NCBI GenBank assembly: GCA_021823385.1
Contig: JAKAOC010000119.1
Span: 1 to 6,951 of the forward strand
Direction: 5' to 3'
From: Actinomycetes bacterium
GTDB taxonomy: Bacteria; Actinomycetota; Acidimicrobiia; Acidimicrobiales; Acidimicrobiaceae
DNA: 6,951 nt
Shown here: positions 1-5,688 of the stretch, piece by piece
How the letters are laid out: each line of letters opens with the position of its first letter
Numbering within the stretch: position 1 is the stretch's first letter
Notes under the pieces: generated by a model
What the model saw: only the letters and a program-made list of their open reading frames with translations
Databases searched by the model: none
Told to the model about the DNA's origin: nothing
Program-made: the position numbers and the translations under genes

Positions 1-1046
1 GATCGGGATCCCGACGTGGTCATCGATGGATTGGTCGCGGTCCTAAAGGCGGTCTTTCACGAGGGATGGGGACCACGCACCGAGGACATCATCCACTCCG
101 CGCTCCTGACACTTGCCCGAGTTGGTGCGAATCGAGCAACGCCGTTCACGCTTTTGGATCTACCCGCACTGCTGGCGGACGAGCGCTTCCGCCGCTCCAT
201 CATCGGCGAGGTGGTTGGCGATCCGGGACTCGGGTCCTTCTGGTCGGGATATCTGGCGATGTCGCCGGGCGCACAGGCTCAGGCCATCGCCGCGCCGATG
301 AACAAGCTTCGCCAGTATCTCCTTCGCCCAAGCCTTCGAGCCATCCTCGCCCAAGCCTTCGAGCCATCCTCGGCCAGGCCGAACCGAGATTCCGGCTTCG
401 GGATCTCTTCAGGGAGAACAAGGTCGTGCTGGTACCGCTCAACGAAGCTTTGATCGGCCCGATCACGGCCCAGCTGCTTGGCTCACTCATCGTCGCTGAA
501 ACCTGGTCGGCCACCATGGAGCGTGCCGCTGAAGAGAGTCCCAACAGCCGTCCAGCCACGGTCGTGATCGACGAGGTCCAGCAGTATCTGCATCTGCCTG
601 TCTCGATCGACGACGCGCTGAGCCGGTCGCGTTCCTACGGCGTCGGTTGGCACCTCGCGCATCAGCATCGGGCGCAGCTGCCCATTTCCACCCGTGCCGC
701 CGTGGATACCAACGCCAAGTCCAAGATCATCTTCCAACCCCTCGACCCCGACGATGCCTCCGCGCTCGCCAAGCAGGCACCAGAGCTGAAGGCCTTGGAC
801 TTTCTCAGCCTCGGCCAGTACCAGGCCTACGTGAATCTCACCGCTGGTGGGACTCCATCGGGATGGGCGCTGGTGCAAACGCTTCCAGGACCGGAACCGA
901 CCGGTCTCGGGGATCAGGTGCGCACGCGCAGCCGGGACCTCTACGCCAACCAGGTTCCCGGATCCAAAGTCGCCGACACCACCCAGGCGGCGCAGCTGGG
1001 GGAGACAGGCGGCGAGGCGTTGGGGCGGAAACGGAGGCGCGCATGA
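1..1046 (+). pseudogene. Conjugative DNA-transfer ATPase (type IV secretion/VirD4-TraG-like), 5'-partial and frameshifted
   Basis: This encodes the C-terminal part of an ATPase of the kind that pumps DNA through a conjugation channel at the inner membrane. The frame is open from base 1 (DRDPDVVIDGL...), so the true start lies left of the window and the Walker A motif is not visible. Positions 1 to about 347 read in one frame, including FHEGWGPRTEDIIHSALL, a stretch typical of these ATPases. From about 371 to the TGA at 1044-1046 the protein continues in another frame. That part holds the Walker B-like ATVVIDEVQQYL (about 559-594) and the later HLAHQHRAQLP segment. Joining the frames restores a continuous protein through RPSLRAILGQAEPRFRLRDL. 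The break is a 23-bp tandem duplication at 325-370. As it stands, translation from the left frame would stop at 451-453. It could be a real inactivation or an assembly error. Family assignment is from motifs and context; the exact subfamily is uncertain. Confidence 0.75.
325..370 (+). repeat. 23-bp perfect tandem duplication causing a frameshift
   Basis: Bases 325-347 and 348-370 are identical 23-bp units, each beginning CGCCCAAGCC and ending GAGCCATCCT. Because 23 is not a multiple of three, the second copy shifts the reading frame of the transfer ATPase. Removing one copy gives an uninterrupted coding sequence. A slippage duplication or an assembly artefact would both look like this. Confidence 0.95.
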
Positions 1047-1267
1047 GCCATCACCTCTGTACTCTGTCTCTCCCATCTGCCCTTGACGACACAAGAAGTG
1101 GGGACAAAGTCAAGGTCATCTCGGCCGTCGTGCCGGGAGTTCCAACTGAAAGGCTTCAATGCGGGTCGATAGCCGGATTCCGCCTTATGCGGGAGGGGAC
1201 TGACCCCGCATCGCGGGGTCTGGTTCTCATGGGGCGGGCGCGTCGAGGCGCTGAGGGTAGGCCATGA
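1043..1267 (+). CDS. Candidate small coupled ORF (74 aa, unknown function)
   Basis: This 74-codon frame fills the gap between the transfer ATPase and the replication-relaxation gene. Its ATG (1043-1045) overlaps the upstream TGA as ATGA. Its own TGA (1265-1267) overlaps the downstream ATG at 1264 in the same way. A good Shine-Dalgarno, GGAGG at 1033-1037, lies five bases before the start. The predicted protein begins MSHHLCTLSLPSALDD and ends in a basic, Arg-rich tail (GRARRGAEGRP); I recognise no domain. Against it, the stretch also carries two inverted repeats, and the start sits deep in a longer GC-rich shadow frame. The stretch may therefore be a regulatory spacer. The double overlap is what makes it worth listing. 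Confidence 0.4.
   Translation: MSHHLCTLSLPSALDDTRSGDKVKVISAVVPGVPTERLQCGSIAGFRLMREGTDPASRGLVLMGRARRGAEGRP
1081..1115. repeat. Inverted repeat CCTTGAC...GTCAAGG
   Basis: A perfect 7-bp inverted repeat, CCTTGAC at 1081-1087 and GTCAAGG at 1109-1115, is separated by 21 bases. It lies between the transfer ATPase and the replication-relaxation gene. It could be an operator or a nick-site-type repeat of a transfer or replication origin. No further motif supports either reading. Confidence 0.35.
1202..1220 (+). other. GC-rich hairpin before the replication-relaxation gene
   Basis: GACCCCGC (1202-1209) and GCGGGGTC (1213-1220) form a perfect 8-bp stem with an ATC loop. The following bases, TGGTTCTC, are only weakly T-rich, so this is at best a poor intrinsic terminator. 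It may attenuate transcription or shape translation of the gene starting at 1264. A smaller CCGC/GCGG stem lies just upstream at 1180-1192. Confidence 0.5.
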
Positions 1268-2076
1268 CCCGCTCAGATGTCGATGCGCTCAAAGACAACT
1301 TGACCGACCGCGATTACGAAGTAATAAGGAATGTCGACAAGTTCCGGCTGCTCACCACCAAGCAGATCCAGCGACTGCACTTCGACCCCTTCCATCCAAC
1401 CCCAGCCGCCTCGGCCCGAGCCTGCAACCGCGCCCTTTCCCGCCTGCGAGACACCCGAGTGCTCAAGACCCTGCAACGCCGGATCGGCGGCGTGCGAGCT
1501 GGATCGGCGGGCTTCGTCTGGTACATCGGACCGGCCGGCGAGAGGCTGTTTCAATCCCTCGAGGTACCCCTGCCATCTGGACGGCGCAACTACCGGGAGC
1601 CCTCGCGTCACTTCGTCGAGCACACCCTCGCCATTGCCGATCTCGCGGTGCGCGTGGTCGAAGCCGAGCGGCACGGAGCGCTGGAAGTGCTGGAGATCCA
1701 GGGCGAACCGGCAAGTTGGCAGCAATCGCTTTCCAGCTTCGGCACCACCCAAACCCTCAAGCCTGATCTGCGGCTCGTGACCGCCCAAGGCGACTTCGAG
1801 AATCACTGGTTCATCGAGGTCGACATGGCCAGCGAGCATATGCCGGTAATCCTCCGCCAGTGCGCCGCCTATGAGGCGTTCCGAGCGACCGGGCGGTATC
1901 AGGCGACATGTGGCCTTTTCCCGGCCGTTCTCTGGGTCTGCCCGACCCTTACCCGGGCGGAGGCGATTCGGGCCGCAGTGGCCGCGACACCGGGCCTGGA
2001 TCCGGCGCTCTTTGCCACCTGCGCCAACCCCGACACCCTGGCCCTCCTGACCGGGGGCACAACGGGGGCACCTTGA
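1264..2076 (+). CDS. Replication-relaxation family protein
   Basis: This 270-aa protein matches the replication-relaxation family found on actinobacterial plasmids and integrative elements, where it is tied to replication or transfer initiation; its biochemistry is poorly known. The N-terminus (residues 13-40, LTDRDYEVIRNVDKFRLLTT, then KQIQRLHF) looks like a winged-helix DNA-binding segment. Residues 84-96 (FVWYIGPAGERLF) and 119-134 (EHTLAIADLAVRVVEA) are typical family blocks. A KPDLRLV segment (166-172) followed by FIEVDMASEH (183-192) gives a PD...ExD spacing like that of the PD-(D/E)xK nuclease fold; this is my inference and is not shown. The ATG at 1264 has GAGGG at 1253-1257 upstream. 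The neighbours on either side are a DNA-transfer ATPase and a ribbon-helix-helix protein, which supports a role in processing the element's DNA. Confidence 0.82.
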   Translation: MTRSDVDALKDNLTDRDYEVIRNVDKFRLLTTKQIQRLHFDPFHPTPAASARACNRALSRLRDTRVLKTLQRRIGGVRAGSAGFVWYIGPAGERLFQSLEVPLPSGRRNYREPSRHFVEHTLAIADLAVRVVEAERHGALEVLEIQGEPASWQQSLSSFGTTQTLKPDLRLVTAQGDFENHWFIEVDMASEHMPVILRQCAAYEAFRATGRYQATCGLFPAVLWVCPTLTRAEAIRAAVAATPGLDPALFATCANPDTLALLTGGTTGAP

Positions 2077-2143
2077 CCGTCCCGCGCCAGGTCGCCGGGC
2101 AATTTGGGACTGGACTTCGGCGCCAAAGAGAGCGTCAATGTCC

Positions 2144-2168
2144 TTGGCCCCGGAGCCCACCGGGCCAA
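2144..2168 (+). other. Hairpin between the replication-relaxation gene and the RHH gene
   Basis: TTGGCCCCGG (2144-2153) pairs with CCGGGCCAA (2160-2168), leaving one bulged base and the 6-nt loop AGCCCA. No T-tract follows, so termination is unlikely to be efficient. It may act in mRNA processing or partly separate the downstream RHH-recombinase pair. The rest of the 138-base gap (2077-2214) shows no gene. Confidence 0.45.
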
Positions 2169-2200
2169 AGGGGCCAGATCTGCAAGCAACTAATTGAAAA

Positions 2201-2205
2201 GGAGG
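2201..2205 (+). promoter_or_regulatory. Shine-Dalgarno site that sets the RHH gene start
   Basis: GGAGG sits nine bases before ATG 2215. The longer frame beginning with TTG at 2194 would place this site inside the coding sequence, so ATG 2215 is preferred. Confidence 0.85.
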
Positions 2206-2214
2206 AACACAACC

Positions 2215-2592
2215 ATGCAAGAAGAACAATCACGAGACCAAGCCCACGACAGGGCAAATGAGTCCGAGCGCCAACAAAAACACCTACGAACCCTCGCGGT
2301 CCGACTCGATGAGGGCCTGCACGCCCAGCTTCACTTCATCGCCCAGCTGCGTGGCGCCAGCATCTCCGACGAGATTCGCCGCGCCATCGAAAATCGCATC
2401 GCCACAGCCCAGGACGACCCGGAGCTGATCACCCGCGCGCAACAAGTGCGTGACGAGATCGAACGTGAAGCCGCAGCCAGGAGCGCCGCCATCGCGGGAT
2501 TCCTGGGATCGCCCGCGGTTGGCGCGGCGGTCGAAACAAATCAAGGAGGTCCAACCAGGACACGCCGTAGCGGCCAAGCTGCCGACGAATAA
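2215..2592 (+). CDS. Ribbon-helix-helix-like small DNA-binding protein
   Basis: This is a 125-aa protein. After a very polar N-terminus (residues 1-24), a ribbon-helix-helix pattern follows. A short strand RTLAVRL (25-31) is followed by helix DEGLHAQLHFIAQLRG (32-47) and then by SISDEIRRAIENRIA (49-63). Such proteins bind DNA as dimers, with the strand inserted in the major groove. Residues 70-95 look helical and charged, and the tail is Arg/Gly-rich and probably disordered. It lies 14 bases upstream of the recombinase and is likely co-transcribed with it. It could repress that operon or be an accessory protein that helps mark the transfer origin. I infer the function from fold and location only. 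Confidence 0.72.
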   Translation: MQEEQSRDQAHDRANESERQQKHLRTLAVRLDEGLHAQLHFIAQLRGASISDEIRRAIENRIATAQDDPELITRAQQVRDEIEREAAARSAAIAGFLGSPAVGAAVETNQGGPTRTRRSGQAADE

Positions 2593-2606
2593 AGGAGGAG
2601 ATAAGC

Positions 2607-4388
2607 ATGTCTGGCGTTACGGCATCCAAGACCGCGATAACCTATCTGCGCGTCTCCACCGTGGACCAGGCCACGCGCGGTGGGCGGGAGGAGGGGTTCT
2701 CCATTCCCGCCCAACGCGAGGCCAACACGCGCAAGGCGGAATCTCTAGGTGCGATCATCATCGAGGAGTTCGTGGATGCCGGAGAATCCGGCACCTCCGC
2801 CGTCAAGCGACCTGAACTGCAGCGGATGCTGGCCTACGTACGTGAACACCAGGTGGACTATTGCATCGTGCACAAGCTGGACCGGCTCGCTCGATCGCGG
2901 GCGGATGACGTCTCGATTCACTTTGCGCTCAAGCAAGCAGGCGTAACCCTGGTCAGCACCAGCGAGAACATCGACGAGACTCCATCGGGGATGCTGATGC
3001 ACGGGATAATGAGCAGTATCGCCGAGTTCTACTCGCGCAACCTGGCCAACGAGGTGACCAAGGGCATGGTGCAAAAGGCCAGCACCGGCGGCACGGTTTC
3101 ACGAGCGCCGCTTGGATATAAGAACATCCATGTCACCGACGAGCTCGGGCGCATCAATCGAACCGTGGAGATCGATGTCAGTCGAGCGCACCTGGTGACC
3201 TGGGCCTTCTACCGCTACTCCGAAGGCGACGTAACGCTGCGCGGGCTGTTGGATGAGCTAACGGCACGCGGGCTACGTACTCGGCCCACCCCCAAGTGGC
3301 CGAGCAGGCCCTTGACCGTGACCGTTCTCCACAAGTTGCTCCGCAACCCCTACTACAAGGGAGAGATCCACTATCGCAGCGTGATCTATCCCGGACTGCA
3401 CGAGCCGCTGGTCGACCCGGATACCTGGCAACAGGTGCAGGATCTCCTTCCAGCCCATGCCACCGCCGGGACCCATCAGCGCACCAACAATCACTACCTG
3501 CGTGGCAGCGTCTACTGCGGGTCCTGCGGTTCGAGGCTGATGGTCACCAAAGCCCGCAACCGCTGGGGAACGGAGTATCGCAATCTGATCTGCTCGGGCC
3601 GGGCACGCAAGATCACCGACTGCCAGCGCCAGGCGATGGCGGCAGAGCTGATCGAAGAGCTCATCGAGGACGAATACCGCTCCATTGCGCTCTCGCCGGA
3701 GCTGCGCGACAGCATCGAAGAGCTCGTGCTCGAGGACTTCGACCACTTGCGGGACGCATCAGCGGAAGAACGCAAGCAGATGGAGGCGCAACGCATTGAA
3801 CTTGCCGCCCAGCGTCAAAAGCTGCTCGATGCGCACTACGCGGGGGCGATTCCGGTCGATCTATTGAAAAGCGAGCAGGAGAGGATCGCCACCCAGCTCC
3901 ATCGGATCCAAGAGCAGCTCACAGTGGTCGATGCCGACTTTGAACAAGCCCGCTCGGTGCTGGCGGACACGCTGGATCTGACCCGGGACTGCCACTCCGC
4001 CTACTTGGAAGCCAGCGACAACACCAGGCGGCTGTTCAACCAGGCGTTCTTCGCCAAGATCTACATCGACGAAGATGACGAGACTCGCGAGCGGAGCGTC
4101 CGAGTGGACTACAACGAGCCATTCGACCATCTGCTCTCACGCCTCGTACCGGCCCGAGTGCATCATGAACTAGAAGCAAAGAAAACCGCCCGTCCGGCGT
4201 TGCCGGAGAGCGGTTCTGAGGTCGATACCGGGGGCACCGCTAAGGTGCAGGGTTCTCATACGGATACTTTGGTGGAACTTGAGGGACACAATAAGTATCA
4301 GGTCCCAGTGGTTGACCCAGCCAACAGTCAACCGGACCCCATTTGGAACCGTGCCAGGTCAAACGCACCAATGGCAGCCGAGATCTAA
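2607..4388 (+). CDS. Large serine recombinase (element integrase)
   Basis: This 593-aa enzyme cuts and rejoins DNA at attachment sites through a covalent serine link, integrating or excising the element. The resolvase domain spans about residues 9-155, with YLRVSTVDQ at 13-21 (nucleophile Ser17, supporting Arg15) and VHKLDRLARSR at 88-98. The 'recombinase' domain follows (SRAPLGYK at 165; LLRNPYYKG at 244). A zinc ribbon has Cys304, Cys307, Cys329 and Cys339. A long coiled coil runs about 385-450, as in integrases that need partner interaction to set direction. A strong Shine-Dalgarno, AAGGAGG at 2592-2598, stands eight bases before ATG 2607. Residues from about 537 to the end match no domain I know and are probably read-through into att or flank sequence. 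All key residues are present, so the enzyme may be active. Confidence 0.93.
   Translation: MSGVTASKTAITYLRVSTVDQATRGGREEGFSIPAQREANTRKAESLGAIIIEEFVDAGESGTSAVKRPELQRMLAYVREHQVDYCIVHKLDRLARSRADDVSIHFALKQAGVTLVSTSENIDETPSGMLMHGIMSSIAEFYSRNLANEVTKGMVQKASTGGTVSRAPLGYKNIHVTDELGRINRTVEIDVSRAHLVTWAFYRYSEGDVTLRGLLDELTARGLRTRPTPKWPSRPLTVTVLHKLLRNPYYKGEIHYRSVIYPGLHEPLVDPDTWQQVQDLLPAHATAGTHQRTNNHYLRGSVYCGSCGSRLMVTKARNRWGTEYRNLICSGRARKITDCQRQAMAAELIEELIEDEYRSIALSPELRDSIEELVLEDFDHLRDASAEERKQMEAQRIELAAQRQKLLDAHYAGAIPVDLLKSEQERIATQLHRIQEQLTVVDADFEQARSVLADTLDLTRDCHSAYLEASDNTRRLFNQAFFAKIYIDEDDETRERSVRVDYNEPFDHLLSRLVPARVHHELEAKKTARPALPESGSEVDTGGTAKVQGSHTDTLVELEGHNKYQVPVVDPANSQPDPIWNRARSNAPMAAEI
4184..4215 (-). 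terminator. Minus-strand intrinsic terminator inside the recombinase 3' end
   Basis: AACCGC (4184-4189) pairs with GCGGTT (4210-4215), and inner TCCGGC (4193-4198) pairs with GCCGGA (4202-4207) around a GTT loop. Read on the minus strand, the stem is followed by TTTTCTTTG, a proper T-rich tail. On the plus strand it is followed by CTGAGG, so it should work only leftward. It would stop transcripts entering the element from the right flank, for example from the decayed toxin-antitoxin pair. It overlaps recombinase codons of about residues 526-537. Confidence 0.65.
4301..4338. repeat. Imperfect inverted repeat at the element edge (possible att arms)
   Basis: GGTTGAC (4310-4316) and GTCAACC (4327-4333) are perfect inverted copies ten bases apart. 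Outside them GGTCC (4301-4305) pairs with GGACC (4334-4338), offset by four bases. Serine integrase sites are imperfect palindromes of this scale and usually lie right beside the integrase gene. No second att copy is in the window, so the site cannot be confirmed. Confidence 0.35.
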
Positions 4389-4437
4389 TTACCCCCCAAA
4401 ACAAGCGATCGTCGCCCTCGTTCACCACATCAACCAA

Positions 4438-4454
4438 TCCTCACTCAATGAGGA
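4438..4454 (-). terminator. Weak hairpin downstream of the decayed antitoxin
   Basis: TCCTCA (4438-4443) and TGAGGA (4449-4454) form a 6-bp stem with a 5-nt loop. It lies five bases past the minus-strand stop of the XRE antitoxin remnant. The following minus-strand sequence TTGGTTG is only partly T-rich, so this is a weak terminator candidate. Confidence 0.3.
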
Positions 4455-4458
4455 GGCG

Positions 4459-4744
4459 TTAGTCCCCGATAATCACCTCCACACGCAGTTCGCCGCCGAC
4501 TGCCTCGACGTACTTGCGAAGAGTGTCGAGTCGAGCACGTTCGATATCGCCATGCTCAATCCGTGAGACTCGATTCTGATTTACCTTCTCGCTCCGCCAG
4601 TTCCGCTTTCGACATGGCAGAAGCCTTGCGCAGTTCACGAAGACGGTACGCACGAACTTCTTCCAGCATTCGCTTCTTGTGCGCATCAACTCACTTTCGA
4701 TTAACCGGACGCTTTGCCAGCATTCCTGCAGGATTCTTTGTCAT
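4459..4744 (-). pseudogene. XRE-family antitoxin, HigA-like (nonsense + frameshift)
   Basis: Read leftward from ATG 4744-4742, the frame gives MTKNPAGMLAKRPVNRK and then a TGA at 4693-4691 (codon 18). Past that stop the same frame continues as KKRMLEEVRAYRLRELRK and SKAELAER. Near 4588 the helix-turn-helix carries on in another frame as VNQNRVSRIEHGD, and ends ...LRKYVEAVGGELRVEVIIGD with TAA at 4461-4459. Joined, this is a typical XRE antitoxin of about 94-95 residues, with the recognition helix NQNRVSRIEHG. The span of 286 bases is one more than a multiple of three, consistent with one net frameshift. The ATG overlaps the TGA of the toxin remnant (TGATG), and GGAGGA lies nine bases upstream. 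The order toxin-then-antitoxin matches HigBA-type modules. An internal ATG could give a fragment, but none could hold the whole fold. Confidence 0.75.
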
Positions 4745-5101
4745 CACTTTTCATCCTCCCTAGCTGTCGTGTTCATCGAATTTGCCAGGGCCAAGGGAAT
4801 ATTGACCTCATACCACTTCTTCCAGTCACCTGATTTATCTCCTGCGACCAGTAGCACTCCGGTGGGCTCAAGATCAAAGGCGAAGTGAATCCGTAACTCC
4901 GATCGCCCCTTGAAATCGGTCGTAAGTCCTTCATACTCTTGTGCTGAGATAGCTTGGCCGTGTCAACCAGCGGACGACCCAGCTGAGGACCTCATTCTGC
5001 AATATCACAAGTGCGGCAATTAGTTGTTCGTAAGTGTCCTGGTCGAGTTCGTCGAGCCGCGCCTTCACTTATTCAATGTTCACTTTCCACACAAGAATCA
5101 C
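4744..5101 (-). pseudogene. HigB/RelE-like toxin remnant (one nonsense codon, two or more frameshifts)
   Basis: This gene becomes visible only by reading three frames of the minus strand. From GTG 5101-5099: VILVWKVNIE, TAA at 5071-5069, then VKARLDELDQDTYEQLIAAL, VILQNE. Around 4990-4993 a lost base moves the reading to GPQLGRPLVDTAKLSQHKSM, KDLRPISRG. Around 4903-4906 a second lost base moves it to RSELRIHFAFDLEPTGVLLV, AGDKSGDWKKWYEVNIPLA. The order is that of phage-Gp49/HigB-like mRNA interferases: an LDxLD-type N-terminus, LGRPLVDT, KELRP-like KDLRP, an RSELRI strand, and an AGDKSGxWxxWY block. The span is 358 bases; restoring the two lost bases gives exactly 120 codons with the TGA at 4746-4744. 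The extreme C-terminus may hold a further shift, since KFDEHDS then TAG in another frame resembles family ends. No functional toxin can be made. Confidence 0.75.
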
Positions 5102-5378
5102 GATGCAACACTTAAGTTGTACAACGCAAGAGTTGTAGCAACACTCATGGTCCGCCGTCTAGTACCGACCTCGCGCAAGCGCTCTGATCAGACGGTTCAC
5201 TTGACAAAACGCCCCTTGCCTCTGTGCAGTTCGCACATACGAATTCTGTGGGCAGTTCTGTGGACCTTGAATCATACAATAAGGCCCGTTTCAGGGTCCG
5301 GCCTTGGAGGAGACAAACACAACGGTCAGCGCAGCGCGTGGAACGATTCGAAGACCGCGAATGATCCCCTTGCGACAG
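5102..5378. other. Intergenic region between divergent toxin-antitoxin loci
   Basis: This gap separates the decayed minus-strand pair from the plus-strand Phd/VapC pair and shows no convincing gene. It holds the repeat cluster at 5105-5148. It also has an isolated TTGACA at 5201-5206 without a good -10 at the right distance. A loose inverted repeat, AAGGCC (5281-5286) with GGCCTT (5300-5305), is present too. A 129-codon frame starting at 5024 crosses it, but that frame is antisense to the toxin remnant and its product has no recognisable fold. Confidence 0.5.
5105..5148 (-). promoter_or_regulatory. Repeat cluster, likely operator of the decayed toxin-antitoxin pair
   Basis: Just upstream of the toxin remnant's start, GCAACACT occurs at 5105-5112 and 5138-5145, and AGTTGTA at 5115-5121 and 5131-5137. 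The perfect palindrome GTTGTACAAC spans 5116-5125. Direct repeats around a palindrome are usual for autoregulated toxin-antitoxin operators. Bases 5133-5148 (TTGTAGCAACACTCAT) match the intact vapB operator at 5380-5392 apart from a 3-base insertion. Confidence 0.45.
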
Positions 5379-5403
5379 ATTGTAGCACTCATTGTGCTAC
5401 AAT
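5379..5403 (+). promoter_or_regulatory. vapB promoter/operator with perfect 10-bp inverted repeat
   Basis: ATTGTAGCAC (5379-5388) and GTGCTACAAT (5394-5403) are perfect inverted copies around TCATT. The right arm contains TACAAT (5398-5403), a good -10 hexamer ending six bases before the vapB ATG. Transcription would then start at or next to A5410, giving a leaderless mRNA; no Shine-Dalgarno is present. No clear -35 is seen. The repeat covers the -10, so an antitoxin or toxin-antitoxin complex bound here would block RNA polymerase. That is the usual autoregulation in these modules. Confidence 0.7.
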
Positions 5404-5409
5404 TTCTAC

Positions 5410-5688
5410 ATGACCAGAATCGGGATTAGAGAACTCCGCCAGCACGCCAGCCGATATCTCGAGCGTGTGAAGGCAGGTGAAGTCGTCGAAGTTACCGAAC
5501 GCGGGAAACTCATCGCCCTTTTGGTATCACCGACTCCTCCCGTTGCTTCGCGGGACCGACTCATCGCCTCAGGTCGCCTCATTCCGGCAAAGGGTGCACT
5601 TCAGTTGCCCACACATCGCCACGTTGCACGAACCCAGGACACCGCGACGCACGAACTCGATGAACTGCGCGAGGATCGGTTGGCGTGA
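5410..5688 (+). CDS. vapB: Phd/YefM-type antitoxin (VapB)
   Basis: This 92-aa antitoxin neutralises the adjacent toxin and, by family habit, represses its own operon. Residues 1-40 (TRIGIRELRQHASRYLERVK, then AGEVVEVTERGKLIALLV) are the classic Phd/YefM DNA-binding and dimerisation fold. The Pro-rich middle and the acidic C-terminus (HELDELREDRLA) fit a flexible segment that wraps around the toxin. ATG 5410 is chosen because it fits the domain start and the leaderless promoter; an upstream TTG at 5392 would put the operator inside the gene. Its TGA overlaps the toxin's GTG start by four bases (GTGA), so the two are translationally coupled. The gene is intact, unlike the pair upstream. Confidence 0.88.
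   Translation: MTRIGIRELRQHASRYLERVKAGEVVEVTERGKLIALLVSPTPPVASRDRLIASGRLIPAKGALQLPTHRHVARTQDTATHELDELREDRLA

Noticed and set aside
66..324. Upstream part of the second-frame ORF, before the duplication
   Set aside because: The conserved ATPase sequence in this stretch is in the other frame; this frame gives low-complexity Arg/His/Gly-rich sequence until the join.
1273..2229. A 318-codon minus-strand open frame opposite the replication-relaxation gene
   Set aside because: It is the antisense shadow of a well-supported GC-rich gene; its translation shows no domain and is rich in Gly, Arg and Pro.
2541..2550. Internal AAGGAGGT, a strong Shine-Dalgarno look-alike in the RHH gene
   Set aside because: No start codon follows at a usable distance, so it marks no gene.
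3273..3746. Minus-strand 157-codon frame inside the recombinase gene
   Set aside because: It is a shadow of the recombinase with no recognisable protein features.
4240..4340. A complete tRNA gene at the recombinase end
   Set aside because: Only a 3'-end-like stretch is present; T-loop, anticodon arm and D-arm are not found.
5024..5413. A 129-codon plus-strand frame across the divergent intergenic region
   Set aside because: It is antisense to the toxin remnant and runs into the vapB operator; no domain or ribosome site was seen.
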